Origin: Podocnemis expansa
Taxonomy: Eukaryota > Chordata > Testudines > Podocnemididae
Direction: 5' to 3'
DNA length: 64,000 nucleotides
NCBI GenBank assembly: GCA_007922195.1
Contig: ML682008.1
Location: forward strand, 5,537,847 to 5,601,846
Below are positions 46,477 through 57,435 of the stretch, piece by piece. Position 1 is the stretch's first letter. Every line of letters begins with the position of its first letter. A program made the translations under genes and the position numbers. The notes beneath the pieces were generated by a model, which was given only the letters and a program-made list of their open reading frames with translations, had not been told where the DNA came from and made no database searches.

Positions 46477-46880
46477 ATAGAATCGTAGAAACTAGAAGGG
46501 ACCATGAAAGGTTATTGAGTCCAGTCCTCTGCACTATGGCAGGACTAAGTACCCTCTTAAACCACCCCAGACAGGATGGTATAAACCCAGCTCTATCAGT
46601 CTTCCCCCATAACTCAAGTGTTCCAGAACTTTAATCATGAGTGTTGCTCTTCTCTGGGCTTTCTTCAGTTTGTCCACATCATTCCTGAAATGAGATGTGC
46701 AGAACTGGACACAATACTCCAGCTGAGTCCTAATCAGGGTCTAGAAGAGCAGAAGACTTGCTTCTCATGTTTTGCTTAGGATATTCCTGTTAATACATCC
46801 AAGAATGGTATTTGCTTTTTTTTGCAACAATGTTACACTGTTAACTCATATTTAGCTTGTTGTCCACTATGCCCTCCAGG
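46477..46880 (-). mobile_element. CR1 LINE fragment inserted in the Harbinger element
   Basis: Plus-strand text 'agaatcgtagaaactagaag', 'ggaccatgaaaggttattga', later 'gaactggacacaatactcca' and 'ttactgttaactcatattt'-like sequence follows CR1 3' sequence in reverse complement. The 3' end is at the left, 5'-truncated near 46880. It splits the Harbinger relic and is therefore younger than it. Confidence 0.75.
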
Positions 46881-48180
46881 TCATAAAAACACTCTCCTGA
46901 TTGCACTCAAGTGCATGCCAGAACATAATGAGAATTCCTAGTTATTCAATAATCCAGTTTGCTGTTCCAGCCATGGTGAGTATTATCTAGGAGCATTGGC
47001 ATCATATATTATGCTGTACCTTTTGGGCAACGCACATCCGGAGCACACATGGACAAGTCTCCCTTGTTATTAAATTGGAAAGTGGGAGAAACTCATGAAG
47101 CCAGATAAAGGTCCCCACTGCTTAATACAATGAGGGTGTTGTATATTCAACAGTAGGAAGTCTGCTTACGAACATACCCTTCTGTATAAGCTGGAGATTT
47201 GTTAACAATAAGAGGATGGAAATTACAGTTGTCTGCTTATTTTCTAATTCAAGCCTGTTCATCGATTGGCTAATACAGCAGGATTTCACCATCTTGCTCC
47301 AGCACCTGCTGTTTATTAGCAGGGCAGCAGCAGACACATGAATTAAGTTTTGTAAAGGTAAGTGCATTTAGAGCACTGACCATTATTTCTTGCAAGTTCT
47401 CTCCATGTGAGCTTGTCTGTGCTATCTTTGAACTTGGCAATTAGAGCCAAAACACTGCTTTCTTGCACACAGTTATGGAAGGGCAACCCTTATTGAAATA
47501 TCTAGTATATTATGCATTGAGATACTCCTGAGACTGAGTTCTGGGTGGCAGTGCTGAGCTAATTTTGATTTGCAAAGCTGGTTTAGACTTCACATCGAAA
47601 ACATATAAATTAAAATTGTGATCTGTATTGGGCACCTGGAGTTAAAATTCAGATGAAATCTGCATGTAATTTGTTTTTATCTCTATTTAGTATCTTGATA
47701 TCTGCCATTAAGTAATGAAATGAAGATGAATTCAATAGACTGTAAATTAGGATAAACATACATTAGTACCTCTTCAGTTAAGCAGGCAGTATGGTGTGAT
47801 ATAGAGGATAATTAGCTGTAATACATTAGGTTAATTTTTCCCACCTGGAAATCCTCTTTGTAATCAACTGGAGATTGTAATGTTAAAAACCAAGAAACAA
47901 AAACAGGCTGGCTATGCTCTGTGCTCTGATCAAAAGATTAGCTGTTTGGGGGGCTAGTTTGTGGAAGACTGATTTAAAGATTGTCCTCTAAACTTGTCTT
48001 GCCATGTGCTTCATTTATGGAGTGTGGTGGTGACTCCAGAGATTGAGCAAGTTGGAACTTGAAAACCTTATTTTAAACCCACTGCTTCAGTCACAGGAAA
48101 TCTCCTTCTGCCTGACATTTTGCATTTGTGGGTCTTCTAAAGATGTGTTTTTGCCACGATAAGAGTTTGTCAAATGAAAA
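46881..48180. other. No gene seen; may include the displaced Harbinger right end
   Basis: 46885-46970 (actctcctgattgcactcaa, gtgcatgccagaacata) could continue the Harbinger element beyond the CR1 insertion, but I could not find a matching terminal inverted repeat. The remainder is AT-rich and unassigned. Confidence 0.3.
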
Positions 48181-48200
48181 GCTTTTCTGTTTCTTTGCAG

Positions 48201-48296
48201 TGGAGCCAAGGCCTGGCTTGGAAGAGCAGTGAGGGTTATTTAGGATATCCTTATGTAGTACCTTCCATCAGCCAGGTCCTGAGTTGGAAGAGAGAG
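48201..48296 (+). CDS. Weak candidate exon
   Basis: A pyrimidine-rich acceptor (tttctgtttctttgcag) ends at 48200, and AGAGAG|GTACCT is a moderate donor. The 96-bp interval is a multiple of three and is open in frame 1 (WSQGLAWKSS...SWKRE). The peptide is not recognised and has no known motif. Good splice-like pairs occur by chance in sequence of this length, so this is only a candidate. Confidence 0.15.
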
Positions 48297-48299
48297 GTA

Positions 48300-49674
48300 C
48301 CTATGTTCTTCAAGCATCTATCTATTCTGGGAGGTGCTGGGTGTAGAAAGTTGATGCTTCTAAATAGATGACATTATAAGAGTGTAACTTTTGATCATCA
48401 ATTCATAATAAATATTTACTGTATGTATGTACCCTATCGGGCCTGTTCAAAGTCCTTTGAAGTCATTCCATCAATGTCAATGAGATTTGCATCAGACCCA
48501 TTAAAAGTTGCATGATATGGGGAAGCCACTGGAAAAGAAGAGACTTGAAGGGTGGTGTGTGAACAGATGAGAGCAATGAGAAGCTGAGAACATTTATTTG
48601 GGTAATGCTGAGGTTGACACCCTTCTCTGTTAAAAGGCCATTGTTTAAAAGAGAGAGAGAGAGAGCGAGAGCAAAGAAGTAGAAAAATCTGTAAAATATG
48701 TTAATACAGATGTGTTTATCCTATTGAAAGGGTGCAGTTTTAGAAAATGTTGACATTTGATATGAATCATTTAAAAACAATCAAGATGATGGTGTTCCTT
48801 TAAAATGCTACATTTTCTCCTGTTAGTTAAATCAGTAAATCTGGAGCAACTTTACTGGGAGAATTCTGTGTTTATTCTGTTCTTACAGTATTGTGGTTGA
48901 GATTAGAATTTTGAAATGCCAATGTCCTTGGGGTGTTAATTCCCTGTAAATGCAAATAGTTGATGAATACTTAGCATTCTACCAATTATTCTCAGTCTAT
49001 ATTAGGGTTGTAAATATTGAATGGTTAACCAATAAATATTTGTCTTAATTGTAAGACGAGTATAGATGAAGGGGCCCCCAGGCTCCGTGGTGATGATGTT
49101 GGGCCGTAGCGGAGGCACCCACACTGGTGCTGCTTCCTGGAGAGATGGAGGCCATGCTGCAGGCTCTGTGGAACAACAAGCTGCAGAACACAGGGAACCA
49201 CGGGTCTGATATTGGGGCTCCCCTGCAGATCTGGGCTGGGGATGCTACCTGGGTGATGTGGAGTGTGTGGGGGACCCAAAATTTTGTTCGTCAAATGGGT
49301 TAATTGATATAATTGTGGTACTTTAAATGGTTTTGTTTTTAAAAGAAAATTTACCTCCTGAGCTTATATACTGATTCCTACACTACACTCATCACTGTAG
49401 TATCCGAGCACCTTTAAGCACATGAAACAATGTGAACGAACAGCTGTCATATGTTTGTTCTCTTGTCATCTCCCCAGGGGGAGAAATGTGTTCAGTAGAG
49501 TGTTTTATATAAATTTATAGCAACGTGTTTCCATCCATCCATACATGTTGCTGTGTGTTTCTTAGAGAAGGCAAGGTGAAAGAACAGCACCTTGCTCTTA
49601 GAGCAGAAAACAGGAAGGTTTATGATGTCCCTTTGTGTCTGTGGGAGCTTGTGGCTCATTCTTGTTCTGTCAAA
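48300..49674. other. No gene seen; GA microsatellite and one GC-rich patch
   Basis: (GA)n at about 48649-48672. A GC-rich patch at 49065-49280 sits between 'gaatggttaaccaataaata' and 'caaatgggttaattgatata', which are loosely inverted and may mark the ends of a small element. Not classified. Confidence 0.35.
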
Positions 49675-49676
49675 TA

Positions 49677-51640
49677 CAGTAGAACCTCAAAGATGCAAAC
49701 ACGTTGGGAATGGAGGTTATAACTCTGAGCAAGATGTTATGGTTCTCTTTTCAGATGTTTAAAACTGAAAATTGACTTAATACAGCTTTATAACTTTACT
49801 ATGAAGAAGAAAAACACTGCTTTTAACTCTCCTAATGTAAATGAAACAAGCACCAAAAAACTTTTAGTGTCAAGTTTTTATTTTATAATTACTTTTGCTT
49901 TTTAGCACTGTACTACAGCTTAACTCTCATATACCCTTCAGTTAGTGTCTTCCAGATGAGGATGGGAGAGATCTCTGCAAAGGTGGCACCTGGAACTAAA
50001 ACCTAGCAGCACTGCCTGGTTTGCAAGCAGCTCTGTGCCCTAGTCCTGTTTCTTGCCTTTGGGCTGAGCTAGGTAGGTTTGTTTCGCACCCTTGGTGTAA
50101 TAAGCCCCAGCCCTTACCAGGGGTCACCCTGCTCTGGGCACTGCCCGCGGTGTTCCAGAGGCAGCACATGATGGTGTGACCACCATCCGGCTGCCAGTGC
50201 CCCTCACGTTCCCAGAGTGCTGGCAGGACCCAGGAGCACAACCAGGGCTATATCAATGCCCATGTGGTGTAGTCTATGGCCCTTTAAAACTCCTCCAGAG
50301 TGCAACAAATTCATGGCAGCTCAAACTCCGGCTCCTCATGCTCCAGGCCAAGCTCTGGCTGTCACAGCAGCAACGCCATCCCAACACCAGCAACTTCCTT
50401 GCAACATCAGCAGCTTGGGCTGCAGCTTGCAAGCTTGTCCCTCTCCTGGTGGTGGGAGGACAGAGGGAAAAGAATATCCCTTCTTGGTAAGGTGGGTTGG
50501 AGGGTGTATGAAACAGTGCCTGTGACTTAAAGGAAAACAGTACAGATCTGGGCTGTAACTAGGCTGGGCAGCTGGGGCAAAGCCCCAGAAGCCATATTTT
50601 AGAGGGTGCAGGCGATGGATCCAACTCCCTATGGTGGCTGGGGATGGATCTGGCTCCTCACTGTCCCAGCTGCTGCCGAGGAGCTGGATCTGTCCCAAGC
50701 CACCATGGGGAGCCGTCTCCATCCACTGTGCTCTCTAAAGTTTGGCACCTGGGGCTTCCAGCAGTGCCTGGGGCTGGATCCATCTCCCTGCTGCCCCAGT
50801 GGCAGCGACCAGCCAGATCTGTCCCCAGCGGCAGGGAGCTCCAGCTGCCACTGGAAGACAGCTGGGGACAAATCTGGCTCTCTGCCACCTATCAGTGGAG
50901 GCTGGGGCTGGATCCGGCTCCCCACTGCCACTGGGGATGGATCAGGGCGCACGCTGGGGGTGGGCGCCTTTGGGACTGCTTGCCCAAGGTGCTAAAAAAG
51001 CTAGTTTTGGCCCGGGTACAAATCCCAGGCAGCTTCTGCTTTGCCTCTCTGGACTGCCTTGGCCTGGCAGCAGGGGCTCACAGCAATGCCCGTAAACCTC
51101 AACACCTTCACCTCCCTCCTGTAAGTGGCTGTTCCTCATGTGACAAGGGGGAGTGTGGACTGGAGGGCCAGATGTGCCTAATTTTAAGATGCATTACAGG
51201 CACAGGATAGTCCTGGGGTCAGCAATTCCCAAGATGCACGCCAAACTTGGCATGCTGGCCTCTGTACAGTGGCACTCAGGGTTCCTGGCCTTCCAACGCC
51301 GCAGTTGTCCCCCCACTCACTTCGCCTTGAGGATCCTGGCCCCTGCTGGCCTGTTCCTTATCAGGGAGCAGGGTCAACCGGGAAAAGGAGCACATGGCTG
51401 CTGTCCCTTGCTGCACACCCTCCCGCCAACTCCTTTCTGGCCATACCTCTCCAACTTGCTGAGGGTTCACAAGGCTGGGGCTGGTGTGGGGGCCAGCACT
51501 TGTTCCTGACCGCTGGTACAGTATTTGCTTTCTTTCCCCCGTCTCCTCTGTCTACTGCTGCCTGATTGCTCACTTCTGGTTCCACCTGGTGTTAACCGGT
51601 CAGTCCATAACTTGATGCTGGTGTCTTTGAGATTCTACTG
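49677..51640. mobile_element. Tigger/mariner-like element, 1.96 kb, non-autonomous
   Basis: Terminal inverted repeats cagtagaacctcaaagatgc (from 49677) and 'tgtctttgagattctactg' (ending 51640) pair over about 17 bp with one mismatch. A TA dinucleotide flanks both ends (49675-49676, 51641-51642), the target duplication of the Tc1/mariner superfamily. Next to the left end is 'taatacagctttataacttt', 'actatgaagaagaaaaacac', familiar subterminal sequence of such elements in turtles. The interior is GC-rich with long overlapping frames on both strands (up to 188 codons) but no transposase motif. A degenerate repeat-rich piece at 50550-50990 may be a separate nested insertion. Confidence 0.75.
50600..50990. 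repeat. Degenerate GC-rich internal repeats
   Basis: The unit GGGGATGGATC(T/C)GGCTCC recurs imperfectly (about 50640, 50768, 50900, 50933), with spacers such as 'cactgtcccagctgctgccg' and 'cactgccactgggg'. Spacing is irregular, so this is a decayed minisatellite-like array. It explains the several overlapping frames called on both strands. Confidence 0.45.
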
Positions 51641-51642
51641 TA

Positions 51643-52599
51643 GATTAATAGTCTCATGTTAGTAGGTCCACTGCTTTTGAAGAAAATCACTCTTCAAGGC
51701 TAATTCATTTGGTAGTATCTTGTCCTTAGGCAGAAAGAAAAAGCTGCCATTTGGATTAACACTGCTACACTTGTAGACAAGAGGTGTGTACAGATAATGA
51801 TTGTGAACTTGGTAATTTATATCCTTTCATTTTGCAATCAGAAATACACAAGTTCCCCACTTATCAGGGGCTTCAATATTAAATGGAGTTATGAATATAG
51901 CAAGAGCGATTGTTGCATCCTCGTTTTGTCACAGCAGAATTTTAAAAGATTGATGATGTAAAAATACACCTTTTTTGGCAGTTATCCTCATATGCTCTGG
52001 ATAGAGCCTTGAATTGTAAATATACCGTAGTATACAGCTGTACACTATAGTATCTGTGGCTTGTCAAAGATCAGAGTCTCACACTTGAAGACAAGGTTTC
52101 ACTTAAGATAACTTCTAGAGTGACCATCTTGATCCATAATCAGATGTGGCAGAGTTTAATGGCAGTAACGTTCTTGAAGTAGCTGAGTCTTTGTCCTTAA
52201 ATTATTGTTATATTTAGACTTTAGTATTTTACATTAAAACGACTTCACTTAGTAGCAATAAGTTCTGACCACAAATTTCCAGTTGCAGTAAGAAAGACTC
52301 CAAAAAGTTAATAAGCTTTCCTCATTGTAATGCCAGGTGTTTTTCTGTTCATCAGAGATTCAATTTTGATCATAGGTCATTGGATGGTAAGAGGTCTTGC
52401 TGTGTAGATGCCCAGACCATTAACAGTATTTTAGGGTGTCAGAATAGACCACATTCATGTGGGGAAGGTTTACTGAAAATGGTGATTAACGTGTGTTTTT
52501 TGACATCATGAATGTATTTGTTTAGTGCTAGCAGCTTTACCTTGTGGTTTGGGGATGGCAGTTAGTACATTTATTTCACTATAGTAATTCTGCTTCTTC
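51643..52599. other. No gene seen
   Basis: AT-rich and unassigned. Confidence 0.4.
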
Positions 52600-53510
52600 T
52601 TTGAGTGCTGGTCCCTATTAGCATTCCAAATGTAAGTGTGCACATGCATCCATGCACCAGAGACTGGAACAGTTCATGATAGAATCAGTCAATCTAGATG
52701 TGTGTCATGCCTCAACCATGTGGTGTATCTGAGGTCTTATGAGGCTGCGGGAGTTGACATCTCTCCAGTTTCCTCTTACTGTCACACGGCAGAGTCAGAA
52801 TGCCTCTTCCTTCTCTTTCATGCTGTGTAGCTTTTCTAGTATTGTTGTATATAGTTGTATGTAGTTTTTGTTTTGCTCCCTCCCTGCCAAATCAGCAAGC
52901 TGACTTTAAAAGCTGTGCTTCTTGTCCATGCTCCTTCTCTGTTAGCAATGAACACCAACATGGCCTTTCTTGTCTGAGTGAAGCCTACATGGTTGCCTGC
53001 CGTTCCCTCTGCTCCACTATGGACTCGCAAGCATTGAGGGCTTCAGTTCCAAAAGCATCTCATGGAGGATCTGATGTGTCCAGCATGTACAGCTGACTGT
53101 GGCACAAGAGGATCCATCAGTATATCCCATCTCACTGCCTATCAGCACTTCTCTGACTTCTTCCACGGCAGCACTGTAGACTTTGGCATCACAGTGGCAC
53201 TGATGACATGAATGAAACTCCACCATGCTCAGAAGAAGCACACTCATATAGGCACAAGAGGAGCTCCCCAAGAGAGACTACCTTGAAACAGCATTGCTTC
53301 CCCAAGCCAAGCCCAGTCACGTGAGAAGTTGAATGATGATCCAGCTGCCCCTACACCCAAGAAGTCTTGGACAGAGCACAAGACAAAACATCATCAAGAC
53401 CAACTGTCATTGTCTTTGGCCTCAGTTGCAGAGTCACTACCCTTCCCTCCCAGCCTTCTCTTTGCCACCAGGATCATTTTTTCAACAGCTTTTCAGTAGT
53501 CTAGAAAGAC
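52600..53510 (+). pseudogene. Decayed retroelement remnant (gag-like), class uncertain
   Basis: Opens 'ttgagtgctggtccctatta', 'gcattccaaatgtaagtgtg', a known style of turtle repeat leader. A plus-strand frame at 52900-53090 has EHQHGLSCLSEAYMVACRSL, in which H-x3-SCL-x-EA resembles the CLxCLGEAH-type zinc-binding motif of gag-like proteins in some vertebrate LTR/DIRS elements. Other cysteines are missing. No polymerase region is visible. Compare 20940-22080 (-). Assignment is by peptide style only. Confidence 0.3.
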
Positions 53511-53680
53511 CTGCTTTTTAACCCAGCATTGCAGGTGCTTTATCTGTTGCAACAGTGATAAGTTTATACAGCAGAACATTGGCATTTGTCAGTGTTTTTG
53601 TCAAGTGCTTTCTTTGTTACCATGGGTTGGTTCTTCTCAAGCAGAACTCAATCTAACATTTCTTCTTTCAGAAGTACATC

Positions 53681-53803
53681 TAGAATAGAATAGAATCCTG
53701 GAGTTGGAAGGGACCTCATGAGATCATCTAGTCCAACCCCCTGGGCTTTGAACCGAGGACCTTCTGCATGTAAAGCAGATATACCAACTGCTGTGGAAAC
53801 ATA
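53681..53803 (-). repeat. tRNA-Val-derived SINE with CR1-like tail
   Basis: On the minus strand, 53742-53800 reads like tRNA-Val(UAC): an anticodon arm TCTGC-TTTACAT-GCAGA with UAC in the loop, then AGGTCCTCGGTTCAAAGCCC, where GGTTCAAAGCC is a near-consensus pol III B box. The acceptor side begins GTTTCCACAG. Immediately downstream is a CR1 3' end (gttggactagatgatctcat, gaggtcccttccaactccag) finishing in a short TTCTA repeat tail at 53681-53695. A tRNA head with a LINE tail is the standard SINE design; turtle SINEs known to use CR1 tails have a tRNA-Lys head, so the Val head deserves notice. Confidence 0.7.
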
Positions 53804-53829
53804 GTGAACAAATTTCACTAGTTATGGTT

Positions 53830-54369
53830 TATCTCATGTTATCTGTGAATTCATTGACAGGTAGACTGAATGCTAGACAATTCTTTAGATTGTTTTGCAT
53901 CTTTCTTGCAACATCAGCCCTGATCTAGGAGATGAACATCTCTGTATTGTGGCACAAAATTGGAATTTACTTGATTAACTGTTGAATTTTTGTGTTATTT
54001 GGAATGAACCACTTCTGCAATATTCTTTTTAGTAAATTCTTCATCAGAATATGAATGTTTAGCACAAGTGATATTCTATGAGATAGCAAAACTAGCTTCA
54101 GTCACTGTGTCAGCTTCCTTACAGAATGGCACTTGCAGTGTCTGTTGACTGTTTAGGCGTAACTTTAATATGGTTACCTTGGTTTTCCTTAATTTTGATT
54201 TAGCTGGGTATTTGGATGAGTAGTTATGATTCATTTCAAAGTGATGTTTCAAGTTGCTCACTTTGTAGTGAACGAGCAATGCATTGCAGATAAGGCACAT
54301 GGGGTTTGTGAATAGTGAATGCAAAATTTCTGTCACATTCTGGCAGAAATCTTCAGTTTTCTTCTTCAT
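53830..54369 (-). pseudogene. hAT-family transposase pseudogene (BED finger type)
   Basis: The first 97 codons (54369 down to 54076) are open: CLICNALL and LKHHFEMNH supply a BED-like zinc finger (C-x2-C ... H-x5-H), followed by 'SSKYPAKSKLRKTK' and TEASFAIS. This matches the N-terminal part of hAT-type transposases related to the domesticated GTF2IRD2/ZBED5/FAM200 proteins. A stop follows ASFAIS, then in the same frame 'AKHSYSDEEFTKKN' continues the match, and after a frameshift 'NCLAFSLPVNEFTDN' corresponds to the first catalytic block (normally LDEST..). The catalytic Asp reads Asn in 'LPVNEF'. Sequence is lost beyond about 53830, next to a SINE. Not functional. Confidence 0.7.
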
Positions 54370-56200
54370 ATTTGCATTTCTTAAAAGTTGAAGATATCAT
54401 GCTCAGCCATGAAACTAACATGGGGTTAACACTTAAATCTTAAACTATTCAAATGTTATTTATGAACAATGAACACAGCCTGTATTCTGCGGAAGGCAGG
54501 GAGATAAGCATATAGCGTCCACATAGCACCAAGTCTGAGTATAGAATGATGCAGTTTCTTGATATAATACAGATGTGCGAGCCACTTTTCCTATAGATCT
54601 CACTTTAATCCTATCCTGTTTTGTGCAATGAGTAAAAAACAGTTCTGAAGTGCTTTTAACAATTTGTATAGCATTTTTAAAATTTTGTGTTAATATTAAT
54701 ACTTACCATAAAATGGGTTGGACTTTAATTTCTTAACAAACTGCATTTCAATCGTAAAAGAGCTACATGCGTCTCACAAGCTGTTGTTGATATACTGCTA
54801 TGGTCAGTATAGAAAAAACAGCATATTTTGTCAAGAGTTACTACACTGTGGTATCTGAGATCATCAACAGGTTTGTCCAAGCCTTAGGAACCAAGATATT
54901 TTCATGGTATAGCGGTTGACAAGAACAGACATTTTATGTGTCTCTACTTTGGCAACAGGGCAATACAAATTAAAAATTAAAGTGCATTTAAAAATATATG
55001 TGTATGCATTTGAGCATTACTAACATAACTCATGACTTTCACATTATAAAAACTATTTATTGTAAGTACATAAGGGGCCAGTCCCAACCATTTGGAGCCA
55101 CTCCATTCATTTTGGCTAACTTTGGATCAGACTTATTATAAGTAATATGATACTTCAAAGTTCTTTGTCTCATGGTAATGTTACAGAGAAAAGTTATGTA
55201 AATAACAGACTAGACAGAGTGCTAACTTGGTCTATTTCTTTCCAAAATCTTCAGGTTGCTGCTTTTTCAGGCTTCTTTGGTGAGCAAAGGGTTTCTGGGG
55301 TTAGGTAGGCCTTCTTTGGCCTAATGAACAGACACAAATTATTTGTTTAAAAAAATAAGTTAGAATAGCTGTATAATGTTCTGGCACCAACATTTTGGGG
55401 TACAGCATGAGATTAATCAGAAAGGCCTTCTCAGGTAGGAAACTTATTTTTTGTCAAGGAATCCTGTAAAAATGATCATTCTTATAGCATGCGGTGGAGG
55501 AGGTGTGAACAGCAAACTTATCAATAACAGCGTGTTAACTTCCTGAGAACTGATTTACTAGGTAATGCATATTTATGCTCTGTATGTCAGACAAAATTTT
55601 GAGCCTGTCATTGATCATCATGTAACAAAATGAAGGATGTACTGTCCTCTATGACAGGAAGCTGCCTTTCCAATATTGTATGATTTGGGAATAGAAACTT
55701 TGATTACCTGGTTTCCTTATTTTACAATAAGCATTGTTTTCAAGGTCTTCAAAATTAGATGGGGGGGGTTCATATCTATGTTGGGGTAGATATTTATACG
55801 TGATTATCACCACAGTTTCTGAATGACATAATGACAATAACACCTGATAAGCAGTTTCATGAGTATGAAAGTTCAGAGCTATATGTCTTCGGAATGATAA
55901 CAATCTGGCATAAAGCTCTACAGTGAACCAATCACCATGATGCCTGGTACCATTAGTCAATGATCTCAGTCCATTTCACAATAAGCAGTTATTCACATTA
56001 AAAAAACCAAAAAAAACCCCCCCCAAAAAAACCCACCATGCTTGCTACCAATTAGTAACATCATTGTTACTCAGAGCCAAGGAAGAATTTGGGGATACAT
56101 AAATGAACAGGGCCAGTTTTCCTGTAGTAATTAAGCTGGATTTAATGAAAAATATGCAGCATCTTTAATCCTTCATCATTTGCGTAGGCTGATCATAGGT
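54370..56200. other. No gene seen
   Basis: AT-rich; a poly-purine/C stretch lies at 56000-56035 (aaaaaaccaaaaaaaacccc). No gene or named repeat assigned. A 103-codon minus-strand frame at 55649-55960 has no recognisable domain. Confidence 0.4.
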
Positions 56201-56204
56201 GGTC

Positions 56205-57435
56205 TGAGGCATTCAGGCCCTTCCTCAGGCCCAGGCTCTGAGGAAGGCCAAGGTCCCAACTAGTCTAGCCCTTGAGAAAGCCAGGCATCAGCCTGCTTGC
56301 TAAATTGGGAGGGGCAGGCACCAAGAGTTTGTAGTGCCTGTCCTCCAGTTAGGAAGGAGCGGGGCAGGTACCAGGTGGGGTGGGACAGAGGAGGCACAAA
56401 GAATCTGTAGTCCCCGATCCTCAGGCGGGGCACGGTGGAGCAGGCACAAAGAATCTGTAGACCCCAACCCTGAGGCGGGGCACGATGGGGCAAGCACAAA
56501 GTCTGTAGCTCCCAGCTTGGGATTAGTATCTGGCGGAGGCAGGAGCGGGAACACCACTCAAAACCCTCAGTGGCTAAAGTGCAGTAGGGTACAAGCACTC
56601 TGGGTGATTATGGATGGGGGGAAGGGAGACATGGGACCATCTGACTCCATTGCATCCCAGCCCAAGGCCCTGCCAGTGGCAGAGGGGTCCACCATTGGGT
56701 CATCGGGGCTCCAGCCGCAACGTACTGACAGTTGTGGAAGCCTGGATCAGCTGGACTACAGTCAACTGCCCCTCGGCTACTTTCTCTCACCTTGAGCCCA
56801 AGTATCTGTCTCAGAAGGGGTATTTCTTGGCCTTGAGTGTAGATAGTCCATGGGACCCTGAATAGTCCCTTGCTGTCCAAGGCAGCAGGTCTGGGAACCT
56901 CTCGGGCCTATCAGTGGAGTGTAGCTCTTCCAGCTCTTGGGGTCCCTCAGCAGTGATGGTTCCTCTTGAGCACCAGGGTCCTCAGCAGATGGAAGTTCCT
57001 TCAGGTTGCAGGAGTCCAGCAGTTCCTCAGTGTCATTGGCTTCCCCTAGTTCTGGGGGATCCTCAACAAGGGGCAGCGTGCTGTGGCTACGGGGCGGGGG
57101 AATTCTACACCAGTCTATAGTTCTTGGTTTTCCTTCCCAGTCACTAGGGCCTGGTAAGCTAGGTAGGGCTTCTGGACTACTGACAGGTGAGGATGAGGGC
57201 AGCCCTGTGATAGGGCCCAAGTCTCACCTTGCTCACACCCTCAGAGAGGGAACGTCCTTCCCCTGTGGCAAGTTAGGCCTCTCCGAGCTGCTGGGTTGGC
57301 TTTTTATACTTCTTCTTGGCCTTGCTACGCCTCTCCATTTCTGAAGTTTGAATCCTGAAATGCCTGGGTCTGTTCAGGAGAGGCATTCAGGCCCTTCCTT
57401 GGGCCCAGGCTCCCAGGAAGGTCAAAGTCCTGTGT
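56205..57435. mobile_element. GC-rich repeat unit with terminal direct repeats (unclassified)
   Basis: A 49-bp block at about 56208-56256 (ggcattcaggcccttcctca, ggcccaggctctgaggaagg) is repeated in direct orientation at about 57383-57431 (ggcattcaggcccttccttg, ggcccaggctcccaggaagg) with a handful of differences. Between them lie a 50-bp minisatellite and a 147-codon minus-strand frame (56777-57220), acidic and Pro/Ser-rich with no domain I recognise. Direct terminal repeats hint at a retroelement or a duplication, but no coding evidence decides it. Confidence 0.4.
56316..56526. repeat. Minisatellite, 50-bp unit
   Basis: Units begin at 56316, 56366, 56392, 56442 and 56492. Three steps of exactly 50 bp are broken by one unit shortened to 26 bp (56366-56391). 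Each full unit starts 'aggcacaaagaatctgtag' or a variant and ends in 'ggcggggcacggtggagc' type sequence. Open frames on both strands across it are periodic artefacts. Confidence 0.75.

Noticed and set aside
50644..51210. 188-codon plus-strand open frame and its opposite-strand partners
   Set aside because: Falls inside a Tigger-like element over degenerate GC-rich repeats; similar peptide words in several phases on both strands are repeat artefacts.
52600..53510. Endogenous retrovirus
   Set aside because: No LTR pair, primer-binding site, protease, polymerase or envelope-like peptide seen; only a weak gag-like motif that also fits non-viral retroelements.
56777..57220. 147-codon minus-strand frame as a real gene
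   Set aside because: No domain recognised and located inside a repeat-bounded unit; kept only as part of that unit.
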